Shown: in pieces, positions 26,611 through 33,974 of the stretch
How positions within the stretch are numbered: position 1 is the stretch's first letter
Layout of the letters: every line of letters begins with the position of its first letter
Assembly: GCA_002373775.1 (NCBI GenBank)
Contig: DFJW01000080.1
Span: forward strand, 1 to 54,141
Length of the DNA stretch: 54,141 bases
Direction of reading: 5' to 3'
Origin: Ruminococcus flavefaciens
GTDB taxonomy: Bacteria > Bacillota > Clostridia > Oscillospirales > Ruminococcaceae
The notes under the pieces: model-generated
Seen by the model: the letters and a program-made list of their open reading frames with translations, nothing else
Told to the model about the DNA's origin: nothing
The model's database searches: none
Translations under genes and position numbers: made by a program

Positions 26611-29067
26611 ATGAATCTATCTATGAAATGGCTCGCCGACTATGTAAAAGCCGACGTGCCGATAAAGGACTTCTGTCACGCTCTTACAATGAGCGGCTCA
26701 AAGGTTGAATGCTACGAGGAAGAGGGAAATAACATCTCCAAAGTCGTAGTGGGCAGGATACTCTCAAAGGGACCTCACGAAAATGCTGATGCTCTCTTCG
26801 TTTGTCAGGTCGACATCGGTGCTGAATCCCCAATCCAGATCGTTACAAACGCAAAGAACGTCAAGGAAGGCGACCTTGTACCGGTCGCTCTGGACGGTGC
26901 AGTTCTTCCTGAGGGAAAGATCAAGAAGTGCAAGATGCGCGGCGTTGAAAGCTTCGGCATGTTCTGCGGACTTGAAACTCTCGGTCTCACTGCCCATGAC
27001 TTCCCCTATGCTGATCCCGAGGGAGTTTTTGTTATCGAAGAGGAATGCACTCCCGGTCAGGACATTCACTCAGCTATCGGTCTTGATGACACATCTGTTG
27101 AATTTGAGATCACATCCAACCGTCCGGACTGTCTCAGCGTTATCGGTCTTGCAAGAGAGACTGCTGCTACATATGATCTTCCTCTCACTGTCAAGGCACC
27201 CGGATTCAAGGGCGTGGAAGGCGACGTGAACAGCTATCTCAAGGTAGATATCCACAATGCTGAAAAATGCCCGAGATACTGTGCAGGTATCGTAAAGAAC
27301 GTAAAGATAGGTCCTTCACCCCGCTGGATGAGAGAGAGGCTCCGTGCAAGCGGTGTCCGTCCTATCAATAATTTCGTTGATATTACAAACTATGTAATGC
27401 TCGAATACGGTCAGCCTATGCACGCTTTCGACCTTCGCTATGTTGAGGGCGCACATATCAATGTCCGCAATGCTGTTGACGGAGAGAAGATCATGACTCT
27501 CGACGGCGTAGAGCGCGAGCTCACAAGTGATATGCTCGTTATCGCCGATGAAAAGAAACCGGTAGCTGTTGCCGGTATAATGGGCGGCGAATACAGCGGT
27601 ATAATGGATGATACTACCACTGTTGTTTTCGAATCTGCTTACTTCGAGCCTTCACAGGTGCGTCAGACATCAAAGAAGCTGAAGCTGAAATCTGACGCTT
27701 CTTCACGCTATGAAAAGGGCGTAGATCCTACTATTTCCATGACCTGTCTGAAGAGAGCTTTCGAACTCGTTGAACTTCTCGGTGCAGGTGAGGTCGTAAA
27801 CACTGTCATCGACTGCAACAAGTCAGATTTCAAGCCTTCTGAGGTAGTATTCGACTCCGCATGGATAAATAATTTCCTCGGAACAGACATATCAGAAGAT
27901 AAGATGAAGGAGTACCTCGGACGTCTTGAATTCACTTTCAGAGATGACAAGGTCGTTGCTCCTGCTTTCCGTATAGACATCGGCTGCAAGGCTGATATCG
28001 CTGAGGAAGTTGCCCGTATCTACGGTTATAACAACATTCCTTCCACAGACTTCAGAGGCGTTGCAAGAGCTGAGTTCACAGAGGAGCAGAAGTTCGTCCG
28101 CAGCCTCAGAAACACAGCAGTTTCTCTCGGAGGCTACGAAATCGCTACTTACTCATTCGTATCACCCAAGTATTTCGACAGGATACGTCTCCCAGAGAAC
28201 AGTTCTCTCCGAAATGTTGTCCGCATCGTTAATCCTCTCGGTGAGGATACCAGCGTTATGCGTACATCCACTATCCCCTCGATGCTCGACATCCTTTCGT
28301 TCAACTACAATAACCGCAACGAAAAGGCATGCCTCTTTGAGATATCCAAGGAATACATCCCCGCAAGTGAGGAGAAGTCCTTCATAAACGGAAATATCCT
28401 CGCAAACAGCGGAAACGAAAAGCACAGATATCAGTATTCACTTCCCGATGAGCCCCAGAGACTCACTATAGGAATGTACGGCGGAGATGCTGATTTCTAC
28501 ACTATCAAGGGTATCGTTGAACAGCTTCTCTCTGATATGAAGATAGGCGACGTGGAGTACATCCGCGCTGCTGATTCCGACGCTTTCGATGAGAAGTATG
28601 CCCTCCACCCCGGCAGAAGTGCAGTTATAGTAAAGGACGGAGTTGTCCTCGGTATCATGGGTGAAATTCATCCGGAAGTTCAGGAGAACTACAAACTCGG
28701 CGTAAAGACTTACGTTGCCAAGCTCTGTATACCTGAGATGATGCAGCTCGCTGCTGACAAGATCACTTACAGTCCGCTTCCCAAGTTCCCGGCTACTACC
28801 CGTGATCTCAGTCTCCTTGTTGACAACGACACTCCTGTTGCTGAACTCGAAAAGGCAATAAAGAACGCTGTTGGCAAGACACTCGAAAAGGTAACACTGT
28901 TCGACGTGTACCGCAGCAAGGAAATGATAGAGTCCGGCAAAAAGAGCGTTGCTTATTCCATATCCATGCGTTCACATGAGGGAACACTCACCGATGAACA
29001 GGCTGACAGCGCTATGAAGCGCGTACTCAAAGCCCTCAGTGCTATCGGTGCTGAGCTCAGAGGCTGA
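26611..29067 (+). CDS. pheT: Phenylalanine-tRNA ligase beta subunit
   Basis: PheT binds tRNA and edits misacylated Tyr-tRNA-Phe. The 818-residue sequence has all the usual parts: an EMAP-type tRNA-binding domain (about 40-150), the B3/B4 editing domain, the B5 domain, the catalytic-like core (about 480-680) and a C-terminal ferredoxin-fold anticodon-binding domain starting near YSPLPKFPATTRDLSL. The length is typical. GGAAAGGA precedes the start. Its stop overlaps the start of a 55-residue membrane ORF (TGATG). Confidence 0.97.
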   Translation: MNLSMKWLADYVKADVPIKDFCHALTMSGSKVECYEEEGNNISKVVVGRILSKGPHENADALFVCQVDIGAESPIQIVTNAKNVKEGDLVPVALDGAVLPEGKIKKCKMRGVESFGMFCGLETLGLTAHDFPYADPEGVFVIEEECTPGQDIHSAIGLDDTSVEFEITSNRPDCLSVIGLARETAATYDLPLTVKAPGFKGVEGDVNSYLKVDIHNAEKCPRYCAGIVKNVKIGPSPRWMRERLRASGVRPINNFVDITNYVMLEYGQPMHAFDLRYVEGAHINVRNAVDGEKIMTLDGVERELTSDMLVIADEKKPVAVAGIMGGEYSGIMDDTTTVVFESAYFEPSQVRQTSKKLKLKSDASSRYEKGVDPTISMTCLKRAFELVELLGAGEVVNTVIDCNKSDFKPSEVVFDSAWINNFLGTDISEDKMKEYLGRLEFTFRDDKVVAPAFRIDIGCKADIAEEVARIYGYNNIPSTDFRGVARAEFTEEQKFVRSLRNTAVSLGGYEIATYSFVSPKYFDRIRLPENSSLRNVVRIVNPLGEDTSVMRTSTIPSMLDILSFNYNNRNEKACLFEISKEYIPASEEKSFINGNILANSGNEKHRYQYSLPDEPQRLTIGMYGGDADFYTIKGIVEQLLSDMKIGDVEYIRAADSDAFDEKYALHPGRSAVIVKDGVVLGIMGEIHPEVQENYKLGVKTYVAKLCIPEMMQLAADKITYSPLPKFPATTRDLSLLVDNDTPVAELEKAIKNAVGKTLEKVTLFDVYRSKEMIESGKKSVAYSISMRSHEGTLTDEQADSAMKRVLKALSAIGAELRG

Positions 29068-29234
29068 TGGTCTCCCAGATAATCAGCAAGCTTATCGTCC
29101 TGTTCATGCTGATAAGCCTGTATATGCTGATAACTAAGATCGGCGAACGTAAAAAGAAACAGGCACTTATATGGACATTGCTGTTCCTGCTGCCTGTCGC
29201 CGTGCTGATAATACTGTATAATGTTTACAAATAA
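29067..29234 (+). CDS. 55-aa two-helix membrane protein coupled to pheT
   Basis: The ATG at 29067 overlaps the pheT stop (TGATG), the same coupling seen at zapA-U32. The frame reads MVSQIISKLIVLFMLISLYM..., a basic loop ITKIGERKKKQ, then a second hydrophobic stretch ending YNVYK. This gives two membrane helices (about 5-23 and 33-51) with the positive loop between them on the cytoplasmic side. The hydrophobic periodicity and the exact coupling argue that it is real despite its size. The family is unknown. Confidence 0.65.
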   Translation: MVSQIISKLIVLFMLISLYMLITKIGERKKKQALIWTLLFLLPVAVLIILYNVYK

Positions 29235-29308
29235 ACGTCTGCGTGCTAACGGTTATCCGCTTATACCACGACATATTATTAACAAATTGTAAACATTTCT
29301 CAACACTC

Positions 29309-29337
29309 TTGATTTTAACTGATAAAGGGTATATAAT
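29309..29337 (+). promoter_or_regulatory. htpG promoter
   Basis: TTGATT (29309-29314), a 17-base spacer and TATAAT (29332-29337). The CIRCE operator begins immediately after the -10, so bound HrcA would block initiation. Confidence 0.8.
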
Positions 29338-29341
29338 TGGA

Positions 29342-29368
29342 TTAGCACTCAGAGAGTGAGAGTGCTAA
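29342..29368 (+). promoter_or_regulatory. CIRCE operator (HrcA site) before htpG
   Basis: TTAGCACTC, a 9-base spacer and GAGTGCTAA match the CIRCE consensus with no mismatch. The symmetry goes on outwards to 16-bp arms (29335-29350 and 29360-29375), followed by a T tract. HrcA represses groESL and dnaK operons through CIRCE in Firmicutes; here the target is htpG. No hrcA gene is in the window. Confidence 0.95.
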
Positions 29369-29401
29369 TCCAATTTTTTCTTCCATAAGGAGATGTCGAT
29401 A

Positions 29402-31303
29402 ATGGAAACTAAACAATTCAAGGCAGAATCCAAAAGACTGCTCGACATGATGATCCACTCGATCTACACTCATAAGGAGATATTCCTTCGTGAACTTATA
29501 TCAAACGCCAGCGACGCGATAGACAAACTCTATTTCAGATCGCTTACAGATGACAAGGTCGGGCTCTCTAAGGACGATTTCGCTATATGGCTCTATGCCG
29601 ACAAGGACGCCCGTACTCTGAAAATTGTCGATAACGGCATAGGCATGACCGAAGAGGAACTCGAAAACAACCTCGGTACTATCGCCAACAGCGGCTCATT
29701 CAAATTCAAGAATGAGAACAAGCTTGAGGATGACAGCCAGATCATCGGTCAGTTCGGTGTAGGATTCTACTCCGCTTTCATGGTTGCAAAAAAGGTTACA
29801 GTCATCTCAAAGGCTTACGGCAGCGACAAGGCTTACAAGTGGGAGTCCGAGGGCGTTGACGGCTACACTATTTCAGAGGCTGACAAGACCAGTGCCGGTA
29901 CTGAGATAATCCTCGAAATGCTCGACGATACTGACGACGAGAACTATTCCGAGTTCCTCGACCAGTACAGGATAAAGTCGCTCGTCAAGAAGTATTCAGA
30001 CTATATCCGCTTCCCCATCAAGATGGAGGTATCGCACAGCCGTCCGAAGGAGCAGTCCGAGGAGGACAAGGAAGCTAAGAAGCCGCTTGAGTACGAGGAC
30101 TTCATCGAGGTCGAGACTCTCAACAGTATGGTCCCGCTTTGGAAGAAGAACCGCAGCGAGCTCAAGGAAGAGGACTACAAGCACTTCTACACAGAGAAGT
30201 TCTACGACTATAATGAGCCGCTGAAGTATTCGCACATCAGCAACGAAATGCCTGCGTATAATGCATTGCTCTATATACCGTCAAAGGCTCCCTTCGACTA
30301 CTATTCAAGAGAGTACGAAAAGGGACTCCAGCTCTATTCGAACGGTGTCCTCATTATGGACAAGTGCGCAGATCTTCTGCCGGACTATTTCAGCTTCGTA
30401 AAGGGACTCGTTGACTCCGAGGATCTCTCGCTGAATATCTCCCGTGAGATGCTCCAGCACGACCGCCAGCTCAAGGCTATCGCAAAGAGCATCGAAAAGA
30501 CTGTCAGCAGCGAGCTCAAGAAGATGCTCAAGAACGACCGCGAGAACTATGAGAAGTTCTGGGGAGCATTCGGATTACAGCTCAAGTACGGCATTTACAG
30601 CGACTTCGGTATGCACAAGGACAAGCTGCAGGAGCTCATAATGTTCACATCGTCAAAGGAAAAGAAGCTGGTAACTCTCGACGAGTACGTTACCGGAATG
30701 GGCGAGGAGCAGAAGTACATCTACTACGCAACAGGCGAGAGCATTGCCCGTATCGAGCAGCTTCCGCAGACCGAGCTTGTACGCGACAAGGGCTACGAGA
30801 TACTCTACCTCACAGACAGCGTGGACGAATTTGCAGTAAAGGCGCTACGCCAGTACAAGGACAAGGAGTTCCGCTCGGTATCTGCTGACGATCTCGGTAT
30901 CGACACAGAGGAGAAAAAGGAGGAGCTCAAGGCGAAGGAGGAGGAGAACTCCGATCTTCTCAAGGAGCTTTCTGACGCTCTCAGCGGTAAGGTCGCAAAG
31001 GTGGTTCTCTCGCAGAGACTCCGTTCGCACCCGGTTTGCCTTACAAGCGAGGGCGAGATCTCGCTCGAAATGGAGAAGGTGCTCAACGCAATGCCGAACG
31101 GCGAGAAGATACAGGCACAGCGAGTTCTCGAGCTCAACCCCGAGCACGATATATTCGGCAAGCTGAAAGCTGTAAACGAGTCCGGTGATAAGGACAAGCT
31201 CGGCAAGTACGCAAAGCTGCTCTACGATCAGGCTCTTCTCATCGAGGGAATGAGCATCGAGGATCCGGTTGAATTTTCGAACCTCATCTGCGAGCTTATG
31301 TAA
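29402..31303 (+). CDS. htpG: Chaperone HtpG (Hsp90)
   Basis: This is bacterial Hsp90, an ATP-dependent dimeric chaperone in the cytosol. The 633-residue protein begins [17 protein letters not shown] and has the GHKL ATPase motifs [19 protein letters not shown] and [11 protein letters not shown]. Middle and C-terminal domains are complete, and the length is normal. I prefer the second ATG (29402), because AAGGAG ends 9 bases ahead of it and directly abuts the first ATG at 29393. Expression should be heat-inducible through HrcA. The gene uses more GAG and AAG codons than the genes to its left. Confidence 0.96.
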   Translation: METKQFKAESKRLLDMMIHSIYTHKEIFLRELISNASDAIDKLYFRSLTDDKVGLSKDDFAIWLYADKDARTLKIVDNGIGMTEEELENNLGTIANSGSFKFKNENKLEDDSQIIGQFGVGFYSAFMVAKKVTVISKAYGSDKAYKWESEGVDGYTISEADKTSAGTEIILEMLDDTDDENYSEFLDQYRIKSLVKKYSDYIRFPIKMEVSHSRPKEQSEEDKEAKKPLEYEDFIEVETLNSMVPLWKKNRSELKEEDYKHFYTEKFYDYNEPLKYSHISNEMPAYNALLYIPSKAPFDYYSREYEKGLQLYSNGVLIMDKCADLLPDYFSFVKGLVDSEDLSLNISREMLQHDRQLKAIAKSIEKTVSSELKKMLKNDRENYEKFWGAFGLQLKYGIYSDFGMHKDKLQELIMFTSSKEKKLVTLDEYVTGMGEEQKYIYYATGESIARIEQLPQTELVRDKGYEILYLTDSVDEFAVKALRQYKDKEFRSVSADDLGIDTEEKKEELKAKEEENSDLLKELSDALSGKVAKVVLSQRLRSHPVCLTSEGEISLEMEKVLNAMPNGEKIQAQRVLELNPEHDIFGKLKAVNESGDKDKLGKYAKLLYDQALLIEGMSIEDPVEFSNLICELM

Positions 31304-31313
31304 AAGTATTAAT

Positions 31314-31334
31314 GGACGGACCTCGTGTCCGTCC
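31314..31334 (+). terminator. htpG terminator, copy 1 of a duplicated hairpin
   Basis: GGACGGAC/GTCCGTCC, an 8-bp perfect stem with loop CTCGT, is followed by TTATTGCTTCTT. The whole 21 bases recur exactly at 32438-32458. Confidence 0.75.
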
Positions 31335-31360
31335 TTATTGCTTCTTGAATTTAATGATAA

Positions 31361-31378
31361 ACGATAAAAAATTATCGT
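31361..31378 (+). promoter_or_regulatory. Inverted repeat, candidate distal operator
   Basis: ACGATAA, four A, then TTATCGT. The same 7-base half-site makes up the palindrome at 31435-31455, 76 bases further on. It lies upstream of the promoter of the DUF2975-like/XRE cassette. Confidence 0.5.
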
Positions 31379-31434
31379 GCAAATTGTATATTCGAAGCTT
31401 GATGGAAATGGCTGGTTATTGTATAACGTTACAA

Positions 31435-31455
31435 ATTTATCGTTTAACGATAAAT
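31435..31455 (+). promoter_or_regulatory. 21-bp palindrome, candidate proximal operator
   Basis: ATTTATCGTT, one T, AACGATAAAT: 10-bp perfect arms. It ends 5 bases before the -35 of the next promoter. The XRE regulator encoded by the second gene of this unit is the natural candidate to bind it (inference). Confidence 0.6.
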
Positions 31456-31460
31456 AACTA

Positions 31461-31489
31461 TTGACAAACGCTAATCCGTGTGGTAAGAT
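31461..31489 (+). promoter_or_regulatory. Promoter of the DUF2975-like / XRE cassette
   Basis: TTGACA (31461-31466), a 17-base spacer and TAAGAT (31484-31489), a strong sigma-A type promoter right after the palindrome. Confidence 0.8.
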
Positions 31490-31538
31490 ATAGTCATCAA
31501 AGGGAAACACAGAGTTCCCGGGAATGGAGGAAATCATT

Positions 31539-32192
31539 ATGACACAGAAAAATGCCAATGTCAAAAACATCAATACTATCGGACTGATAATGCGCATCGC
31601 ACTTATCATTGCAAGAATATTTGTGGGAATAGCCTTTGTGCTCACGCTCCTCGGCTGCATATTGTCGCTGTGGATGCCGGTGGAGAGCGTAAGGATCAGA
31701 CCTTCAATACATATGGACGTTGAATATGACGAGCCCAAGGACGGAGAGAAGCTGGTAGAGGGCTCAAAGGACGCAAAGTGGGATATCGACGAATTTTCCG
31801 TAAAATGGTACCTGAAAGAGAAAAAGGCTGAGAGCGGCAAGGAAGCATTATCGATCGACGGAGAAGTTGAGGAGATAACAGGCAGCCAGATAAAGGGCTT
31901 CTTATTCAAGAAGTGCCTGATAGCCACACTCTTCTGCGCAGCAATGTTCGTGGCACTCATCTTCGGCAGCAAGCTCGCTAAGGCTCTTGAAAAGTGCGAT
32001 ACACCTTTCGCTGATGACGTTATCAAAAAGCTGGTGAACTTCGGAAAAGCGCTCATACCGCTCGGAGTATTATCGCTTCTAAGCGGAACTACCGGTATAG
32101 CTATCGCATTTGCGGTACTTATACTCTTCCTATTCGTAAACCTCTTCAAGTACGGCGCAGAGCTTCAGAAGGAAGCCGACGAGACAGTGTGA
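31539..32192 (+). CDS. DUF2975-like membrane protein
   Basis: This 217-residue protein has about four hydrophobic segments (roughly 16-46, 123-144, 167-183 and 184-202). A charged extracytoplasmic loop (about 50-118, MDVEYDEPKDGEK...) lies between the first two. The C-terminal FKYGAELQKEADETV and the immediate XRE-type partner match the DUF2975 membrane proteins that pair with YozG-like regulators. I chose ATG 31539 after GGAGG; the ATG at 31524 overlaps that site. Function is unknown; an envelope sensor or a partner that sequesters the regulator is a guess from context. Confidence 0.8.
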   Translation: MTQKNANVKNINTIGLIMRIALIIARIFVGIAFVLTLLGCILSLWMPVESVRIRPSIHMDVEYDEPKDGEKLVEGSKDAKWDIDEFSVKWYLKEKKAESGKEALSIDGEVEEITGSQIKGFLFKKCLIATLFCAAMFVALIFGSKLAKALEKCDTPFADDVIKKLVNFGKALIPLGVLSLLSGTTGIAIAFAVLILFLFVNLFKYGAELQKEADETV

Positions 32193-32201
32193 GGTGAGTA
32201 T

Positions 32202-32429
32202 ATGGCTATAATCCTAAGACTTGACCGCGTTATGGCGGACAGGAAGATAAGTCTCAACGAGCTCAGCGAGCGGGTTGGCATAAGCAACGTGAACCTCTCC
32301 AAGCTCAAGACCGGCAAGGTCAGCGCGATACGCTTTTCGACGCTCGATGCTATATGCCGTGAACTGAACTGCCAGCCGGGGGATATTCTCGAATACTCCT
32401 CTGATGAACCGGAAGTAATAACAGAATGA
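32202..32429 (+). CDS. XRE-family transcriptional regulator, YozG-like
   Basis: This 75-residue protein is little more than one Cro/C1-type helix-turn-helix: LDRVMADRKISLNELSERVGIS...LSKLKTGKVSAIRFSTLDAICRELNCQPGDILEY. The ending CQPGDILEY is the hallmark of the YozG group, which sits beside DUF2975 membrane proteins. GAGGTGA precedes the ATG, 9 bases after the membrane gene, so the two are co-translated. It probably binds the ACGATAA repeats upstream and controls its own unit (inference). Confidence 0.93.
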   Translation: MAIILRLDRVMADRKISLNELSERVGISNVNLSKLKTGKVSAIRFSTLDAICRELNCQPGDILEYSSDEPEVITE

Positions 32430-32437
32430 TACTGAAA

Positions 32438-32458
32438 GGACGGACCTCGTGTCCGTCC
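32438..32458 (+). terminator. Terminator after the XRE gene, copy 2 of the duplicated hairpin
   Basis: This is the same 21-base hairpin as at 31314-31334, here followed by TTTTTATTT, a better terminator tail than copy 1. Confidence 0.85.
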
Positions 32459-32490
32459 TTTTTATTTGGAATAATTATGGCTTCCAGTGC

Positions 32491-32519
32491 TTGAAAGCCG
32501 TATCGAAATGTGATATAAT
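32491..32519 (+). promoter_or_regulatory. Promoter of the miaB-mutL-miaA operon
   Basis: TTGAAA (32491-32496), a 17-base spacer and TATAAT (32514-32519), with an extended TGA before the -10. Confidence 0.8.
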
Positions 32520-32566
32520 GATTATGTATGTTTAAAAACACAGTCAATGAATGAGAGGTGCGTATT

Positions 32567-33946
32567 TTGAACGGCAACAAGGCTCTGATAGAAGAGATAA
32601 AGGCAATATACGGTCAGACTGAGCACAAGGCTTATGTCCGCAGCTTCGGCTGTCAGCTCAATGTGTCGGACGGCGAAAAGATAAAGGGCGTTCTCAGCGG
32701 TATGGGGTTCACGTTCACAGATGACGAGAGGGAGGCTGACCTTATCATCCTCAACACCTGCGCTGTCAGGGAGTCCGCGGAGGACAGGGTTTTCGGCATA
32801 GTCGGCAGTATGAAGAAGCTCAAGGAGGAAAATCCCTCGCTCATTATCGGCATAGCCGGCTGTATGACCGCTCAGGAGCACATTGCCGAAAAGATAAAGC
32901 GCTCATATCCTCAGGTGGACATCGTTCTCGGCACCTCCGCCATAAACGGTCTGCCGGCACTTCTGCTCGACTGCCTGCGCGGCAAGAAATTCGGGGCTGA
33001 TATAGCCGAATACGACGATTTTTCGGCAGCCGTTCCGCAGATACGCGAGAGCAGCTTCAAGGCTTCCGTGCCGATAATGTTCGGCTGCAACAACTTCTGC
33101 ACCTACTGCATAGTGCCGTATGTCCGCGGCAGGGAGCGCAGCAGGCGTCCGGAGGACATCATCGCAGAGGTCAGGGAGCTTGCTGCTTCGGGCTACAAGG
33201 AGATAATGCTGCTCGGTCAGAACGTCAATTCCTACGGAAACGACCTCGGCGGCGAGATGAGCTTCCCGCAGCTCCTCCGCGAACTGAACGCGATAGAGGG
33301 CGATTTCATCATACGCTTTATGTCGTCACACCCGAAGGACGCCTCCCGTGAGCTGATAGATACGATATTTGAGTGCGAAAAAGTCGCCAAGCACCTCCAC
33401 CTGCCCGTACAGAGCGGCAGCAGCGACGTTCTCAGGCGTATGAACCGCCGCTATACTGCGGAAAAGTACCTCGAAACAGTTGACTACATATACAGCAGGG
33501 ATCCGGATTTTTCTCTCACAACGGACCTGATAGTTGGTTTCCCTGATGAAACAGATGAGGATTTTCAGGCAACACTTGATATAATAAGACGTGTGAAGTT
33601 CGACAACATCTACTCGTTCATCTACTCAAAGCGTTCGGGCACGAAGGCTGCTGAGATGCCGGACGCGGTTTCCGACGAGACCAAGAGCCGCCGTATGAGG
33701 GAGCTGCTCGAGGCTCAGAGGGAGATCTCCTCAGAGCATTACAAGAGGTTCATAGGCAGACGTATGAGAGTCCTTGCGGACGATGTTTCAAAGAAGCGCA
33801 GGGGCTTTCTTACGGGAAAAAGCAGCGAATTCATTATAGTTGAGTTCGAGGGCGACGAGTCCCTCATCGGACAGTTCGTCGATGTTGAGATAACAGACGC
33901 TATGAACTGGGCTGTTGTCGGAAAGATAGTTCAAACCAACGGCTGA
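32567..33946 (+). CDS. miaB: tRNA-2-methylthio-N6-dimethylallyladenosine synthase MiaB
   Basis: MiaB adds the methylthio group to i6A37 in tRNAs that read UNN codons. The radical-SAM enzyme has the N-terminal MTTase cysteines C29, C65 and C99, the radical cluster C174-x3-C178-x2-C181 (GCNNFCTYC) and a C-terminal TRAM domain. The start is probably TTG at 32567, with AGAGGTG 6 bases ahead; a GTG at 32558 in the same frame overlaps that site. The enzyme depends on MiaA, encoded two genes downstream, for its substrate. Confidence 0.95.
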   Translation: MNGNKALIEEIKAIYGQTEHKAYVRSFGCQLNVSDGEKIKGVLSGMGFTFTDDEREADLIILNTCAVRESAEDRVFGIVGSMKKLKEENPSLIIGIAGCMTAQEHIAEKIKRSYPQVDIVLGTSAINGLPALLLDCLRGKKFGADIAEYDDFSAAVPQIRESSFKASVPIMFGCNNFCTYCIVPYVRGRERSRRPEDIIAEVRELAASGYKEIMLLGQNVNSYGNDLGGEMSFPQLLRELNAIEGDFIIRFMSSHPKDASRELIDTIFECEKVAKHLHLPVQSGSSDVLRRMNRRYTAEKYLETVDYIYSRDPDFSLTTDLIVGFPDETDEDFQATLDIIRRVKFDNIYSFIYSKRSGTKAAEMPDAVSDETKSRRMRELLEAQREISSEHYKRFIGRRMRVLADDVSKKRRGFLTGKSSEFIIVEFEGDESLIGQFVDVEITDAMNWAVVGKIVQTNG

Positions 33947-33974
33947 GCGCCGTTCATTTCAGAAAGGAAGCATT

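Noticed and set aside
30845..32149. 434-residue open frame on the minus strand across the htpG end and the DUF2975-like gene
   Set aside because: It is antisense to two well-supported genes, crosses their promoter and terminator, and has no sensible protein features. It is a shadow of codon use.
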